Assembly (NCBI RefSeq): GCF_007004545.3
Contig: NZ_CP045503.2
Span: 2,884,501 to 2,948,500, forward strand
Source: Shewanella eurypsychrophilus
GTDB taxonomy: Bacteria; Pseudomonadota; Gammaproteobacteria; Enterobacterales; Shewanellaceae
Direction of reading: 5' to 3'
Length of the DNA: 64,000 nt
Positions 16,252-24,734 of the stretch are shown in pieces (position 1 is the stretch's first letter; each line of letters begins with the position of its first letter). Below the pieces are notes generated by a model. That model was not told the origin of the DNA, searched no databases, and saw only the letters and a program-made list of their open reading frames with translations. Position numbers and translations under genes: made by a program.

Positions 16252-17337
16252 TTACACCAATAACGCATCAAAATCTTTTCCCTTTAGCCAAAGCGGCGAA
16301 CTGTTCTGTGCCGCGAGCTGGTATGCCCAAGTAGCTATCGCTTCGGAGCGCTCACTCTCACAAACAAAGTAGCTATTTAACTCTGAGGTAATGATCTTTT
16401 CATGCATGATGATGTTCTGCTCGAACCAGCGATCTTTATGTTTTTCTGCGGCTAAGTGATCACGCTTGGCGTTATTACACTTGCTGTGTGCCAGTACAAA
16501 GTTATGGCCAAGATCTGACGGGTAACGCGCCCAGGGGATAAAGTGGTCGACTTCGCCCTGCTCTTTCAACGGTTGCAGACAATAGAAGCAGTTACCATGC
16601 TGTATCTGCAGCAATAAAGGTCTCGCTTGGATGATGGCTTTGCGATCACTGCCGAATAGGAAGTCTGAAAGATTGCCTTGGCCGCCAATTACATTTTGAT
16701 TAGAAGCAAAGTCACACACCTTTTGTGTCCAGTGACTGCGAGCAAGAGAGACAACCAGATCATGAAAACGTCTGAAACAGAATGCTATACCTGAGTTGAG
16801 CTTAATGTATTTTTTACTCTTGTCATGGGGATAATAAAAGCACTCCGCATTACCAGCCAATAGCTGTAATCGCCACAGTGGGCCTTCTTTGAGTGTTTTA
16901 CGAGTATCGTTGCACAACTTACGCCAGCCACTATGGGCTTTAAGTTGCGACAGGTTTCTTACCCCTTGTCTACGAAAAACACTTAGGTTATTAATTAATG
17001 CAGATTGCTTTCCGCTATTTTGTAAAAGCAGTAATGGTTCGGCATCTGTGGCGCTAAATGGCAACGAGTGTTGCCAGTAGAGTTCGATAAACTTCTCGAC
17101 GATTTCATCTATGGTGATGATGCCATCAGTTTCCTGGCTTATATTCGAGCTTGTATTTGGGCGTGTGTAATGAGCCTTTTCAATACAGATATCTGCCAGT
17201 GCATGAAGCAGAGCAAACTTATAGGTGGCGACAAAGTCCCCTTCTACCAGTAGACGCTGTAAGTAAGCGATAAACTCGACCTGCTTTGTGGCATCAACCT
17301 CTTTCAAAAATGAGTCTTTTAAGAGTGCATTATTCAC
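16252..17337 (-). CDS. HNH endonuclease-domain protein
   Basis: A 361-residue protein. The C-terminal third has an HNH zinc-binding nuclease fold: CFYC near residue 250, VDHFIPWARYPSD near 263, then NFVLAHSKCNNAKRDH. The first 230 residues are alpha-helical and not recognised. They may bind DNA or sense a partner. The start ATG overlaps the stop of the upstream methyltransferase gene by 4 bp, so the two are made together. Nuclease plus methyltransferase suggests a modification-linked or defence function, but no DNA-methylation motif is visible in the partner. Confidence 0.8.
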   Translation of the reverse strand: MNNALLKDSFLKEVDATKQVEFIAYLQRLLVEGDFVATYKFALLHALADICIEKAHYTRPNTSSNISQETDGIITIDEIVEKFIELYWQHSLPFSATDAEPLLLLQNSGKQSALINNLSVFRRQGVRNLSQLKAHSGWRKLCNDTRKTLKEGPLWRLQLLAGNAECFYYPHDKSKKYIKLNSGIAFCFRRFHDLVVSLARSHWTQKVCDFASNQNVIGGQGNLSDFLFGSDRKAIIQARPLLLQIQHGNCFYCLQPLKEQGEVDHFIPWARYPSDLGHNFVLAHSKCNNAKRDHLAAEKHKDRWFEQNIIMHEKIITSELNSYFVCESERSEAIATWAYQLAAQNSSPLWLKGKDFDALLV

Positions 17338-18104
17338 AGAGTGACCTCATACTTCAATAACCTCATGCTTGCAGTTGAAACACTTGCGTGTACTAGCACT
17401 AAGGTTTGCCAATAGACTTCTGCCCTTCCTAGCTTATCGGCTTCGTTTGCAGTGGTATCGATAACGGTTAGCCCCACACTCTTTGCCAACTGTACGAGTT
17501 CGGTGTCACTTACCTGAAACATCTGGCGCTCATCACTGCACGGACCATGACGAAGCGTGATGACAAGTTTTCCATTTGGATCGAGTAATTTAGCGAACGT
17601 TCGTATCGAATCGGCTCGTTCTTGTGTTGGAATGTGCATCCAGATAGCACTGAGCAAGATGAGATCGAATCTGGTATCTAAACTGATGACTCGTGATAAA
17701 ACCGGTAATGCATCATCAAGCCAAGTGACATTAAGATCTTGAGTGAGCCTCTTGCCCAGATTAGCCAAGGTTTGTGCGGGCTCGACGGCATAGACTTGTA
17801 CCGACTGATTCGTAGTGCCTTGCTCTGCCAGATATTTAACATCGCGCCCCGCTCCAGCGCCGATATCTAAGAAGCGCAGCTTGGCTTTTTGTTCACTTGG
17901 ATTGTTAGCGATATGCGAAGGCTCGGGTAACCTATGGGGTGTAAATGCAGACTTAACTGATGACGGATTGAGAATACTTTTAAGATGAGACAGCCAAGAC
18001 GCGTGAACCTCTTCGAAAGACTTAGACAGATACTGTTCAGCTAGATCTTCGGCATTGGTGTTATAAAAGCTGTTGTTGAGGCCGTCATAAATCTCAGTTG
18101 TCAC
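17334..18104 (-). CDS. Class I SAM-dependent methyltransferase
   Basis: A 256-residue protein with the SAM-binding motif FLDIGAGAGRDVKYLAEQG near residue 78, acidic loop VYAVEPAQTL, and FDLILLSAIWMHIP and LDPNGKLVITLRHGP further on. The layout is that of small-molecule or protein methyltransferases of the Methyltransf_11/TehB type. It lacks the (D/N)PP(Y/F) motif of DNA amino-methyltransferases. It is translationally coupled to the HNH gene downstream. The target is unknown. Confidence 0.85.
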   Translation of the reverse strand: MTTEIYDGLNNSFYNTNAEDLAEQYLSKSFEEVHASWLSHLKSILNPSSVKSAFTPHRLPEPSHIANNPSEQKAKLRFLDIGAGAGRDVKYLAEQGTTNQSVQVYAVEPAQTLANLGKRLTQDLNVTWLDDALPVLSRVISLDTRFDLILLSAIWMHIPTQERADSIRTFAKLLDPNGKLVITLRHGPCSDERQMFQVSDTELVQLAKSVGLTVIDTTANEADKLGRAEVYWQTLVLVHASVSTASMRLLKYEVTL

Positions 18105-18315
18105 TGTCGCGATTCCCTCTGCGCTGATGGGTTACCAAATTTGTGGTTACTCATTTGATATAACTATCAATTATGCCAAAGACGTTACCATAGTGACGCG
18201 GAGAAAAGAACAGTGAAATACTCTATTTACTTGACCTATAACATATGGTGGTCAGATGATGAATAAGAGCAGTTGCGAACTGCTGGTAAAGGTTACTGTT
18301 AGCCATGAAGCCTAC

Positions 18316-18400
18316 TATCTTTCCAGCACGCTTTTAGGCCGGAATCCACTGTTTAGACCTAAAGACAAGAGCTGGATCCCGGAACAAGTCCGGGATGACA
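18316..18400. repeat. Two-palindrome element, B-first orientation
   Basis: An 85-bp copy with arm B (ccagcacgcttttaggccgg, imperfect) first and arm A (cccggaacaagtccggg) second. It is the first element in the reversed orientation and occupies the 318-bp gap between two minus-strand genes. Confidence 0.85.
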
Positions 18401-18422
18401 TTTTCGTAGTCGAATGTATTTT

Positions 18423-19727
18423 TTAGAACGTATGTGTTCGATACTTTCGACTATTAATCCAAGCTATCCAGTCTGTATGTAACTTGTTCAAGCCACTAGG
18501 ATATCGGCTGAGTACGCTTTTAGGATCTGATGCCTCACATCTGGTTTGTACCATGTGAGCTAATAGCTTTGTAATGGTTTGCTTGCCCTGCTTACTGCTC
18601 ATTAAGAAATGAATAAGCGAATGTGACTGAGCATACAGACTAGTTTGCTGGCTTCCTGCCCAGGTTTGACGCTTTGCGCTGAGTAACGCGTTTACACTCA
18701 ACTTTTTACCTGCAAGCGTACGTTTCCAGTCTCTTGCGGGTATTTTGGCTACGAAACCTGACATCTCGATACTTTCAAAATATTCAGCCATACCTTCATT
18801 GAACCAGCGCGGTGTTGGACCAAACAAACCAGCATTGAGTACGTGCACAGCTTCATGCACTGAGGTTTGATGGGCTTGTTTATCATTTTTATGATGTACC
18901 ACGGCCATATTTTGTCTGGCCACATAAAATCCCTGGCTCGGGCCAAGCTTAGGCGCGTATTTAGCCTGTAGTCTGTTATAACTGGATTTTGATTTTGCTA
19001 AGGTGAGATTTACTTTTACTGGTGCTACACCAGATTCTGGAAGATAGCTTTTATAGATGTCGCTTACTTTTTTGATAGCAGCGGTCACCTTGTCCTTATA
19101 AAACAGAGGCAACTTGCCACCAGTCGAGTTAACTTCAAGTTCAAATGAATATTCAGGCTCTTGGTATTGAGTAAGCGCTATATTGTGTTGAGCGTATACT
19201 CTGTCGTCATCGGTGAAATGAGTCTGGCCGTTTTCATCGGTCCAACTATAGATACGCTTTCTATTTTGTTTTCTTTGAGTCTGCTCGGCTTCAGTCATTG
19301 TTGAAGTAGCACAACCAGGGATATGGGTAAAAAGTGGTGAGTCTGGATCATTAAACTGATATTGGTGTTGTTCAGTGCGATTTTGAGACGCTGATAACTC
19401 AGGGTTTTGGGGCTGGGAAGTTGACTCTTGTTTAGGTCCTTTACTTAACCCTTTATTTGGCTGTTTATTTGACCATTTATTTGAGATGGAGTCAGGCTGA
19501 GAGCCGAGGTTGAATCGACTTCTTGGTAACTCTGCCCAGTTTTGACAAAACTGCCAGCCTTTATCTCGGCAGATAGCTCCAGCTTTATAGCGATTCGACA
19601 AGAAGTGTTCGATGACCTTGTCTTTAGTGGTCATACGTATTCCGTCGTTGCCGTACTCTTCAACGACTAAACCAATAATTAACATTAACAATATGAGTAA
19701 TAAGTAACGGCTTAAACGAGTTTCCAT
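18423..19727 (-). CDS. DUF4124-type protein with gluzincin-like peptidase motif
   Basis: A 434-residue protein. It has a signal anchor at 5-25 (RYLLLILLMLIIGLVVEEYG). A short Cys motif at about 44-65 (NRYKAGAICR, then DKGWQFCQNWA) is shared with the small protein at 44860-45111. A Ser/Gln-rich linker follows, then a DUF4124-like stretch at about 155-175 (YSWTDENGQTHFTDDDRVY). In the C-terminal half HEAVH near residue 290 is followed 23 residues later by WFNEGMAEYFE. The HExxH plus downstream Glu is the zinc-ligand pattern of gluzincin peptidases. It is probably a secreted or membrane-anchored metallopeptidase. The substrate is unknown. Confidence 0.75.
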   Translation of the reverse strand: METRLSRYLLLILLMLIIGLVVEEYGNDGIRMTTKDKVIEHFLSNRYKAGAICRDKGWQFCQNWAELPRSRFNLGSQPDSISNKWSNKQPNKGLSKGPKQESTSQPQNPELSASQNRTEQHQYQFNDPDSPLFTHIPGCATSTMTEAEQTQRKQNRKRIYSWTDENGQTHFTDDDRVYAQHNIALTQYQEPEYSFELEVNSTGGKLPLFYKDKVTAAIKKVSDIYKSYLPESGVAPVKVNLTLAKSKSSYNRLQAKYAPKLGPSQGFYVARQNMAVVHHKNDKQAHQTSVHEAVHVLNAGLFGPTPRWFNEGMAEYFESIEMSGFVAKIPARDWKRTLAGKKLSVNALLSAKRQTWAGSQQTSLYAQSHSLIHFLMSSKQGKQTITKLLAHMVQTRCEASDPKSVLSRYPSGLNKLHTDWIAWINSRKYRTHTF

Positions 19728-20105
19728 CTAACATCCATTTAGCTTCTATTTAGAAAGTTGCAATCCATTGAGGCAAGCTAGAGAATACCTGTTCGTTGTA
19801 GATGGTGGAAGCTGAGAAGGTAAGAGTTCCTAGTTTCGAGTGACGAGGAAAGTCTAAGACCTCTTTATTGCTGTCATTCCGGCATGCTTACCTACCGTCT
19901 TTCCGGCGTGTTTGTTGGCCGGAATCCACTGCTTAAAACCTAAAGACAAGAGCTGGGTCCCGGAACAAGTCCGGGAAGACAGCTAAACCTACCGAGTCAT
20001 TCCCGTAAGCTTACTTACTGTCTTTCCGTCGTGCTTGTTGGCCGGAATCTACTGTTTACGTCAGTTTATGTTATGTATCAAGAGATAGTCTCTACGAATG
20101 TTGGC
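19728..20105. repeat. Two-palindrome element plus fragments
   Basis: A complete B-first copy at 19896-19981, preceded by a half arm (tgtcattccggcatgctt, 19872-19889). A lone arm B lies at 20016-20055 (ccgtcgtgcttgttggccgg). The motif gttcctagtttcgagt at about 19827 is a separate short repeat seen at several places up to 33.4 kb. Confidence 0.8.
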
Positions 20106-20387
20106 TTAGGCGCTTAAAATATTGTTGCGCACCAGACCTCGGCGCACGTTTTTGCAGAGCTTGCCAAAGCGGGAGATCTCATCGAAATTAGGGATAGCGC
20201 CGCGCTCGATGGCCGACTCCCAATAGGTCAATTCAGTATCGACCAGTTCCAAGAGTTTCTTTGGGCAACCTTCGCAGCTGCCGTCCGGACCACAGATGAA
20301 GGTGTCGGGTTCATACAGGGGCAAGCCATCTTTTACTTGCTCAATCAAAAGTAACATGGCTGTCTGTCTATCTGGCTTCTTACTCAT
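20106..20387 (-). CDS. Conserved small protein with CxxxxSCEGCPKK motif
   Basis: A 93-residue protein with a good ribosome site (aggaatggcaa-ATG). Residues 32-43 (CGPDGSCEGCPKK) hold three Cys that could bind a metal or an iron-sulfur cluster with Cys78. The rest is helical (ELVDTELTYWESAI, FGKLCKNVRRGLVRN). I do not recognise a named family. The base composition and ribosome site mark it as a real gene in otherwise repeat-filled DNA. Confidence 0.7.
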   Translation of the reverse strand: MSKKPDRQTAMLLLIEQVKDGLPLYEPDTFICGPDGSCEGCPKKLLELVDTELTYWESAIERGAIPNFDEISRFGKLCKNVRRGLVRNNILSA

Positions 20388-20556
20388 TTGCCATTCCTGT
20401 TCTGTTCCTAAGTAAGAATAAATCCTAGGTAAGAATAAATGCTGATAACTAAAATTTGGTTGTTGCCGAATTCTATGCTGCTAGTGCGCCTAAGGCCAGA
20501 TAAGTTTCGAGTTCCTAGTTCCGAGTGGCTAGGAAAGTCTAAGACCTCTTTATTTC

Positions 20557-20715
20557 TGTCTTTCCGGCTTGCTCGTTGGCCGGAATCTATTCTTCGCACC
20601 AAGAGCAAAGCTGGATCCCGGAACAAGTCCGGGAAGACCATACAGGAACCAAGACGGACACTGCGCTTCTCTGATTCAACAGCAAGGGCTGGATCCCGAA
20701 ACGAATCCGGGATGA
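20557..20715. repeat. Two-palindrome element and an arm-A remnant
   Basis: A complete B-first copy at 20557-20639, followed by a lone arm A (ctggatcccgaaacgaatcc) at about 20686-20715. Confidence 0.8.
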
Positions 20716-20718
20716 CGA

Positions 20719-21078
20719 GCGTCTAACAAGCTTTGAATATATCGGTTCATAAATAGTCCTTAATACGACCGCGCGTGGACCGATCCCAATCGCGTTTTCA
20801 TTGGTTGGATCGATCCATGGCGAATAGCAGCGATTTAGTTATATCGAGTCGCAGGTAGCAGCTAGCTATGCTGCAAATTCAAATCATTCCTCCCAACTTG
20901 CTCTAAAACTTAGTCGATTGACCTAATTTATCACCAGTTAGCCTTATTTATCACCAACCATCCTTTTAACGCGATGTTGTTATCGGCAAAGGCATGCTAT
21001 TATCGCCGGCTTTTTATCATCCTCACGCCACTTTGCTGATTTAGTGTGGGGGAATACATGGCTTCTTAGCCCTAAAAC
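20719..21078. other. Upstream region of BCCT gene
   Basis: No gene seen. An imperfect inverted repeat (tggaccgatcccaat ... attggttggatcgatcca) lies at about 20776-20818 and could be an operator or a decayed repeat. The rest is AT-rich. Confidence 0.4.
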
Positions 21079-22674
21079 GTGAATTACTTTATGTCAAATA
21101 TGTCAAACGCCGAGCTTCATGCGCCTATCGAGGATTCAGACTATTCTGCAATCCACCCACCATCGTTATCAGAGAAACTCGAGCTAAATAACCCCGTCTT
21201 CTGGTTAAGTGGTAGTTTTCTTACTCTATTTGTCCTGCTGGCTATCACAAACGCCTCCGCTCTTACCTCTGTGGTAAATTCAGGATTCAGCTTCGCAACT
21301 CAATACTTCGGTGCCTTCTGGCAAGTTTTATTACTTCTTAACTTCCTTGTTGGTCTAGCTATCGCGCTAGCTCGAACTGGTTACGTGCGTTTAGGCGGTT
21401 TAGCTAAACCTGATATTGATAACTTTAAATGGTTGTCGATTGTCCTCTGTACCCTACTCGCAGGTGGTGGCGTTTTTTGGGCGGCCGCAGAGCCTATTGC
21501 CCATTTTGTTTCCGCCCCTCCGCTTTTCGGTGATGCGCTACCGAGAGTCGCGGCTATTAATGCACTTTCCCAATCCTTCATGCATTGGGGCTTTCTCGCA
21601 TGGGCCATTCTTGGCTGTCTTTCTTCTATTGTTTTAATGCACTTGCACTACGACAAAGGGCTTCCACTAAAGCCTCGTACATTGCTTTATCCTATTTTTG
21701 GCGACAGAGCGATCAACGGTTGGATAGGCAATGCCGCTGATGCTTGTTGCATCATTGCCGTTGCAGCAGGAACCATTGGGCCGATCGGGTTCTTGGGCTT
21801 GCAAATCAGTTATGCGTTGAATGCACTGTTTGGTATTCCAGATGGATTTATCACTCAAAGTATCGTGATCATGTTTGCAATTAGCATGTATACACTGTCA
21901 GCTTTGAGTGGCGTTAGTAAAGGTATTCAATTAGTTAGCCGTTACAATATCATTCTTTCAGTTGCTCTTATTGCCTACATCCTGATTTTTGGCCCAACTC
22001 GTTTTATTTTCGATGGCTACATACAAGGGGTTGGCAGCATGCTCGATAACTTCTTCCCTATGGCTCTGTACCGTGAAAATACAGAATGGTTGAGTTGGTG
22101 GACGGTCTTTTTCTGGGGATGGTTTATTGGTTATGGTCCAATGATGTCGATTTTCATTGCGCGAATTTCTCGTGGCCGCACCATTCGGCAGTTAATTTTA
22201 TCGATCAGTGTTGCGGCACCGCTCATTACATGTTTCTGGTTTAGCATTGTTGGTGGTAGCGGTTTAGCTTTTGAATTAGAAAATCCTGGGTTGATATCTG
22301 GCGCTTTTGAAGGCTTTAACCTGCCAGCGGTACTACTGGCTATTACGGCTGAGTTACCTTTCCCTATGCTGATTTCAGTCTTATTTCTCATCCTAACGAC
22401 GACTTTTATCATTACCACTGGTGATTCTATGACTTATACGATCAGCATGGTTATGACGGGCTCTACAGAGCCAAACGCTGTGATTCGCTCGTTCTGGGGA
22501 ATTATAATGGGTGTTGTTGCCATTGCGCTTATTTCGATGGGATCTGGCGGCATTTCCTCTCTACAATCTTTTATCGTGATCACTGCGGTTCCAGTATCTT
22601 TAATTTTAATGCCTAGCCTGTGGAAAGCCCCTCAAATAGCCAATCAGATGGCAAAACAGCAGGGCCTCATTTAA
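21079..22674 (+). CDS. BCCT-family betaine/choline/carnitine-type transporter
   Basis: A 531-residue protein if the GTG at 21079 is used. The ATG at 21091 gives 527 residues and is equally possible, as neither has a clear ribosome site. Twelve membrane segments begin at about residue 38 (FWLSGSFLTLFVLLAITNAS). Family signatures are GGVFWAAAEPIAHF near residue 135 and WTVFFWGWFIGYGPMMSIFIARISRGRTIR near 335. The transporter imports a quaternary amine or similar solute with sodium or protons. The aromatic-box residues characteristic of betaine carriers cannot be confirmed by eye. It stands alone, with a terminator after it. Confidence 0.9.
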   Translation: MNYFMSNMSNAELHAPIEDSDYSAIHPPSLSEKLELNNPVFWLSGSFLTLFVLLAITNASALTSVVNSGFSFATQYFGAFWQVLLLLNFLVGLAIALARTGYVRLGGLAKPDIDNFKWLSIVLCTLLAGGGVFWAAAEPIAHFVSAPPLFGDALPRVAAINALSQSFMHWGFLAWAILGCLSSIVLMHLHYDKGLPLKPRTLLYPIFGDRAINGWIGNAADACCIIAVAAGTIGPIGFLGLQISYALNALFGIPDGFITQSIVIMFAISMYTLSALSGVSKGIQLVSRYNIILSVALIAYILIFGPTRFIFDGYIQGVGSMLDNFFPMALYRENTEWLSWWTVFFWGWFIGYGPMMSIFIARISRGRTIRQLILSISVAAPLITCFWFSIVGGSGLAFELENPGLISGAFEGFNLPAVLLAITAELPFPMLISVLFLILTTTFIITTGDSMTYTISMVMTGSTEPNAVIRSFWGIIMGVVAIALISMGSGGISSLQSFIVITAVPVSLILMPSLWKAPQIANQMAKQQGLI

Positions 22675-22698
22675 CACATCTAAGTTCTAAGAGATAAA

Positions 22699-22735
22699 CA
22701 ACGGCTTCTCCACCAGCGGGAAAAGCCGTTGCTTT
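22699..22735 (+). terminator. Intrinsic terminator after BCCT gene
   Basis: The inverted repeat aacggctt / aagccgtt encloses a 15-bp loop and is followed by gcttt. Confidence 0.65.
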
Positions 22736-22919
22736 ACATTATAAAAACAGCTCATCACCGCAGCGTTAAAAACTCACATTGTCTTTAGTTTTTGCAGCAC
22801 AGGACTTACAAGACTCACTAGGTGATCGACAATATCAGGAGAGACCTATTGTACGACGAGGGTCAGATAGCCTATTTGGCAGAGCGAAACAAGATCAAAG
22901 AAGAAGAGTAACTGCCCTA

Positions 22920-23250
22920 TCTCCTGTCATTCCTGCACTCTTTTCTATTGTCATTCCGGCACTCCTGTTGGCCGGAATCTACTGTTTTGAACTCAAAGAC
23001 AATGGCTGGATCCCGGAACAAGAAAGCCCGGGTCGATAATTGCTCCTCGGTTCTGGCATCCTGCTTCACTCTACCTCCTATATCCATATAGTCGTGCATG
23101 ATCGACATTTCCTCCCTCCATGGCGGTCAGAGACAGCAAAAAAGAAGAGTAACAGCCCTATCTCCGGTCATTCCTGAATTCTTTTAGGCCGGAATCCCTG
23201 TTTTGAACTCAAAAACAAAGGCTGGATCCCGGAACAAGTCCGGGAAGACA
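22920..23250. repeat. Repeat cluster: two-palindrome elements and third family
   Basis: A B-first copy starts at 22949 with its arm A broken after cggaacaag and joined to a third-family copy (23031-23130, reversed). A complete 85-bp element follows at 23166-23250. The break point suggests one repeat inserted in, or recombined with, the other. Confidence 0.7.
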
Positions 23251-23304
23251 GCAAAAAAGAAGACTCACAGCCCTACCTACTGTCATTCCTGAATTCTTTT
23301 CTAT

Positions 23305-23758
23305 TGTCATTCCGGCACTCTTGTTGGCCGGAATCCATTCTTGTCTGCTTTTATCCCAGCTCCTTGTGACTCACTAGTCTAAAATTAGATTTAATTAAAC
23401 TCCATGGACGAAGAGCATGCAGCCTTGTGTGTACATATTGGCCAGCAAAAAGAATGGGACCTTGTATGTTGGGGTCACTAGCGACCTGATTAAGCGCATT
23501 TGGGAGCATAGAGAACACCTAGTAATGGGATTTACTGATAGATATCATGTGACCCAGCTGGTTTACTATGAGCTCACAGATTCTATGTATTCAGCTATAT
23601 CCCGTGAGAAGAAACTTAAAAAGTGGCGTAGGCAGTGGAAAATTAATCTTATCGAAAACCAAAATCCTGAATGGCGTGACTTGTGGGATGAGATTCAGAG
23701 CTGAGCCTCTTTAGAACCAACATCAAAAGCTGGATCCCGGAATGAATCCGGGATGACA
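23305..23758. mobile_element. Two-palindrome element carrying a GIY-YIG gene
   Basis: Left end: tgtcattccgg and arm B (ccggcactcttgttggccgg). Right end: arm A (cccggaatgaatccggg) and atgaca. The spacer edges match empty elements: left ccattctt, right tctttagaaccaacatcaaa. Between them lie 365 bp (23343-23707) holding the nuclease gene, bounded by the direct repeat TCTT (23339-23342 and 23708-23711). Removing the insert and one TCTT leaves 85 bp, the exact size of empty copies such as 29404-29488. Either the gene inserted into a repeat or empty repeats are deletion forms. The sequence alone does not decide. Confidence 0.7.
23417..23704 (+). CDS. GIY-YIG nuclease-domain protein
   Basis: A 95-residue single-domain protein of the small GIY-YIG family. 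The hallmark reads VYILAS then LYVGVTSDLIKRIWEHR (YIL and YVG replacing GIY and YIG), with catalytic Arg in the KRIWEHR helix. HVTQLVYYELTDSMYSAISREKKLKKWRR follows, with the metal-binding Glu. The ribosome site is ggacgaagagc-ATG. It lies entirely within a two-palindrome repeat, with its stop a few bases before the arm-A side of the spacer. Other small proteins of this family are stand-alone genes. Here the location suggests a link with repeat mobility, which is an inference. Confidence 0.88.
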   Translation: MQPCVYILASKKNGTLYVGVTSDLIKRIWEHREHLVMGFTDRYHVTQLVYYELTDSMYSAISREKKLKKWRRQWKINLIENQNPEWRDLWDEIQS

Positions 23759-23812
23759 CCAAAACGACGAGTCCAGTTTTCTTCAATCTCGTCTTTCTGG
23801 CATGTATAGCTA

Positions 23813-23895
23813 TGTCCTTCCAGCACTCTTTTAGGCCGGAATCCATTCTTCGCACCAAGAGCAAAGCTGGATCCCGGAACAAGTCCGGGAAGACC
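23813..23895. repeat. Two-palindrome element, B-first
   Basis: An 83-bp empty copy immediately right of the nuclease-bearing one, with arm B ccagcactcttttaggccgg and arm A cccggaacaagtccggg. Confidence 0.85.
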
Positions 23896-23982
23896 AGACA
23901 GAGCCAAGACGGATACAGACTTGGTGGAGTCAAGTGTACGGCCGTATGCCTGAGAAACAAAGGTGGGTTTTGAACATCAGGC

Positions 23983-24483
23983 TCAAGCTAATCTATTATC
24001 TAGCTTGTCTATTATTCGCATAAGGTCTCGATATTCTGAGTCACTAAGTACATCGAGTAGCCTTGCTTCCCATTTAAGTGCTTCGGGCGCGATGGCTTGG
24101 TAGAGCAGTTTGCCTTCTTCGGTCAGTGTTAACAACGAGGCACGTTTATCTTTGTCGTCGGTGTGCTTTACTAGATAACCTTTAGCTAGCATTAGTTTGA
24201 CTGCACGCGAGACGGTAGATTTATCCATTGACGCCATTAGAGTGAGATCTTTAGCACTGATCCCATTGCCTTGCTCATTAACACTATGTGAACGTGCATT
24301 CGTTGAAGTATTTGCTTCCTCGGCTAGGTGTACCAGGATGCGCCATTCAGGCACTGTCAGGTTAAAGTCACTTTGATATACCTCGGCAAACTTTTCACTG
24401 ACGTTTTGAGCCAGACTCACTAATCTATAAGGCAGGAAGTCTTTTAATATCAGTCTGGACTTGCTTGATTCAGCCATTAGCAC
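23983..24483 (-). CDS. MarR-family transcriptional regulator
   Basis: A 166-residue winged-helix regulator. The start may be the ATG at 24477 (MAESSK), two codons inside. Domain features are LTVPEWRILVHLAEE, then ISAKDLTLMASMDKSTVSRAVKLMLAKGYL and the wing DKDKRASLLTLTEEG. It contains an unusual Asn/Ser-rich insertion at about 55-73 between helices. It is divergent from hmgA and so probably senses homogentisate or a related aromatic and represses it. Operator candidates lie in the gap. Confidence 0.88.
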   Translation of the reverse strand: MLMAESSKSRLILKDFLPYRLVSLAQNVSEKFAEVYQSDFNLTVPEWRILVHLAEEANTSTNARSHSVNEQGNGISAKDLTLMASMDKSTVSRAVKLMLAKGYLVKHTDDKDKRASLLTLTEEGKLLYQAIAPEALKWEARLLDVLSDSEYRDLMRIIDKLDNRLA

Positions 24484-24653
24484 TCTCCATTAGTACTCTT
24501 TGCTTGTTTGCATGAGCATTTACAATCAGATAAGAAGATAATCAGATGCTTATCAGCTTGTAGCGTTTTATTTACACCAGTCAGTCGAAGTTGACAGCTA
24601 TTCTCATGGTTATTAATAGCACAAAGATTGAAACTAGTCTCACTTGAGAGTAG

Positions 24654-24712
24654 TTTTATTGTAATCGTGATGAATAACAATAAAAGAACAGATCAATTAG
24701 CCTAGGATCTGT
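24654..24712. promoter_or_regulatory. Two inverted repeats in the marR-hmgA gap
   Basis: TTTTATTGT at 24654-24662 pairs with ACAATAAAA at 24677-24685. ACAGATC at 24688-24694 pairs with GATCTGT at 24706-24712. They lie 23-81 bp before the hmgA start, where a MarR repressor would act. Confidence 0.4.
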
Positions 24713-24734
24713 CTAGCATAAAGGACGAACAAGC

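Noticed and set aside
16252..18104. Classical restriction-modification system
   Set aside because: The methyltransferase lacks DNA-methylase catalytic motifs, so a standard R-M label is not supported.
13700..18300. dif site or replication terminus at the orientation switch
   Set aside because: I looked for a dif-like 28-bp site and found none that I could support by eye.
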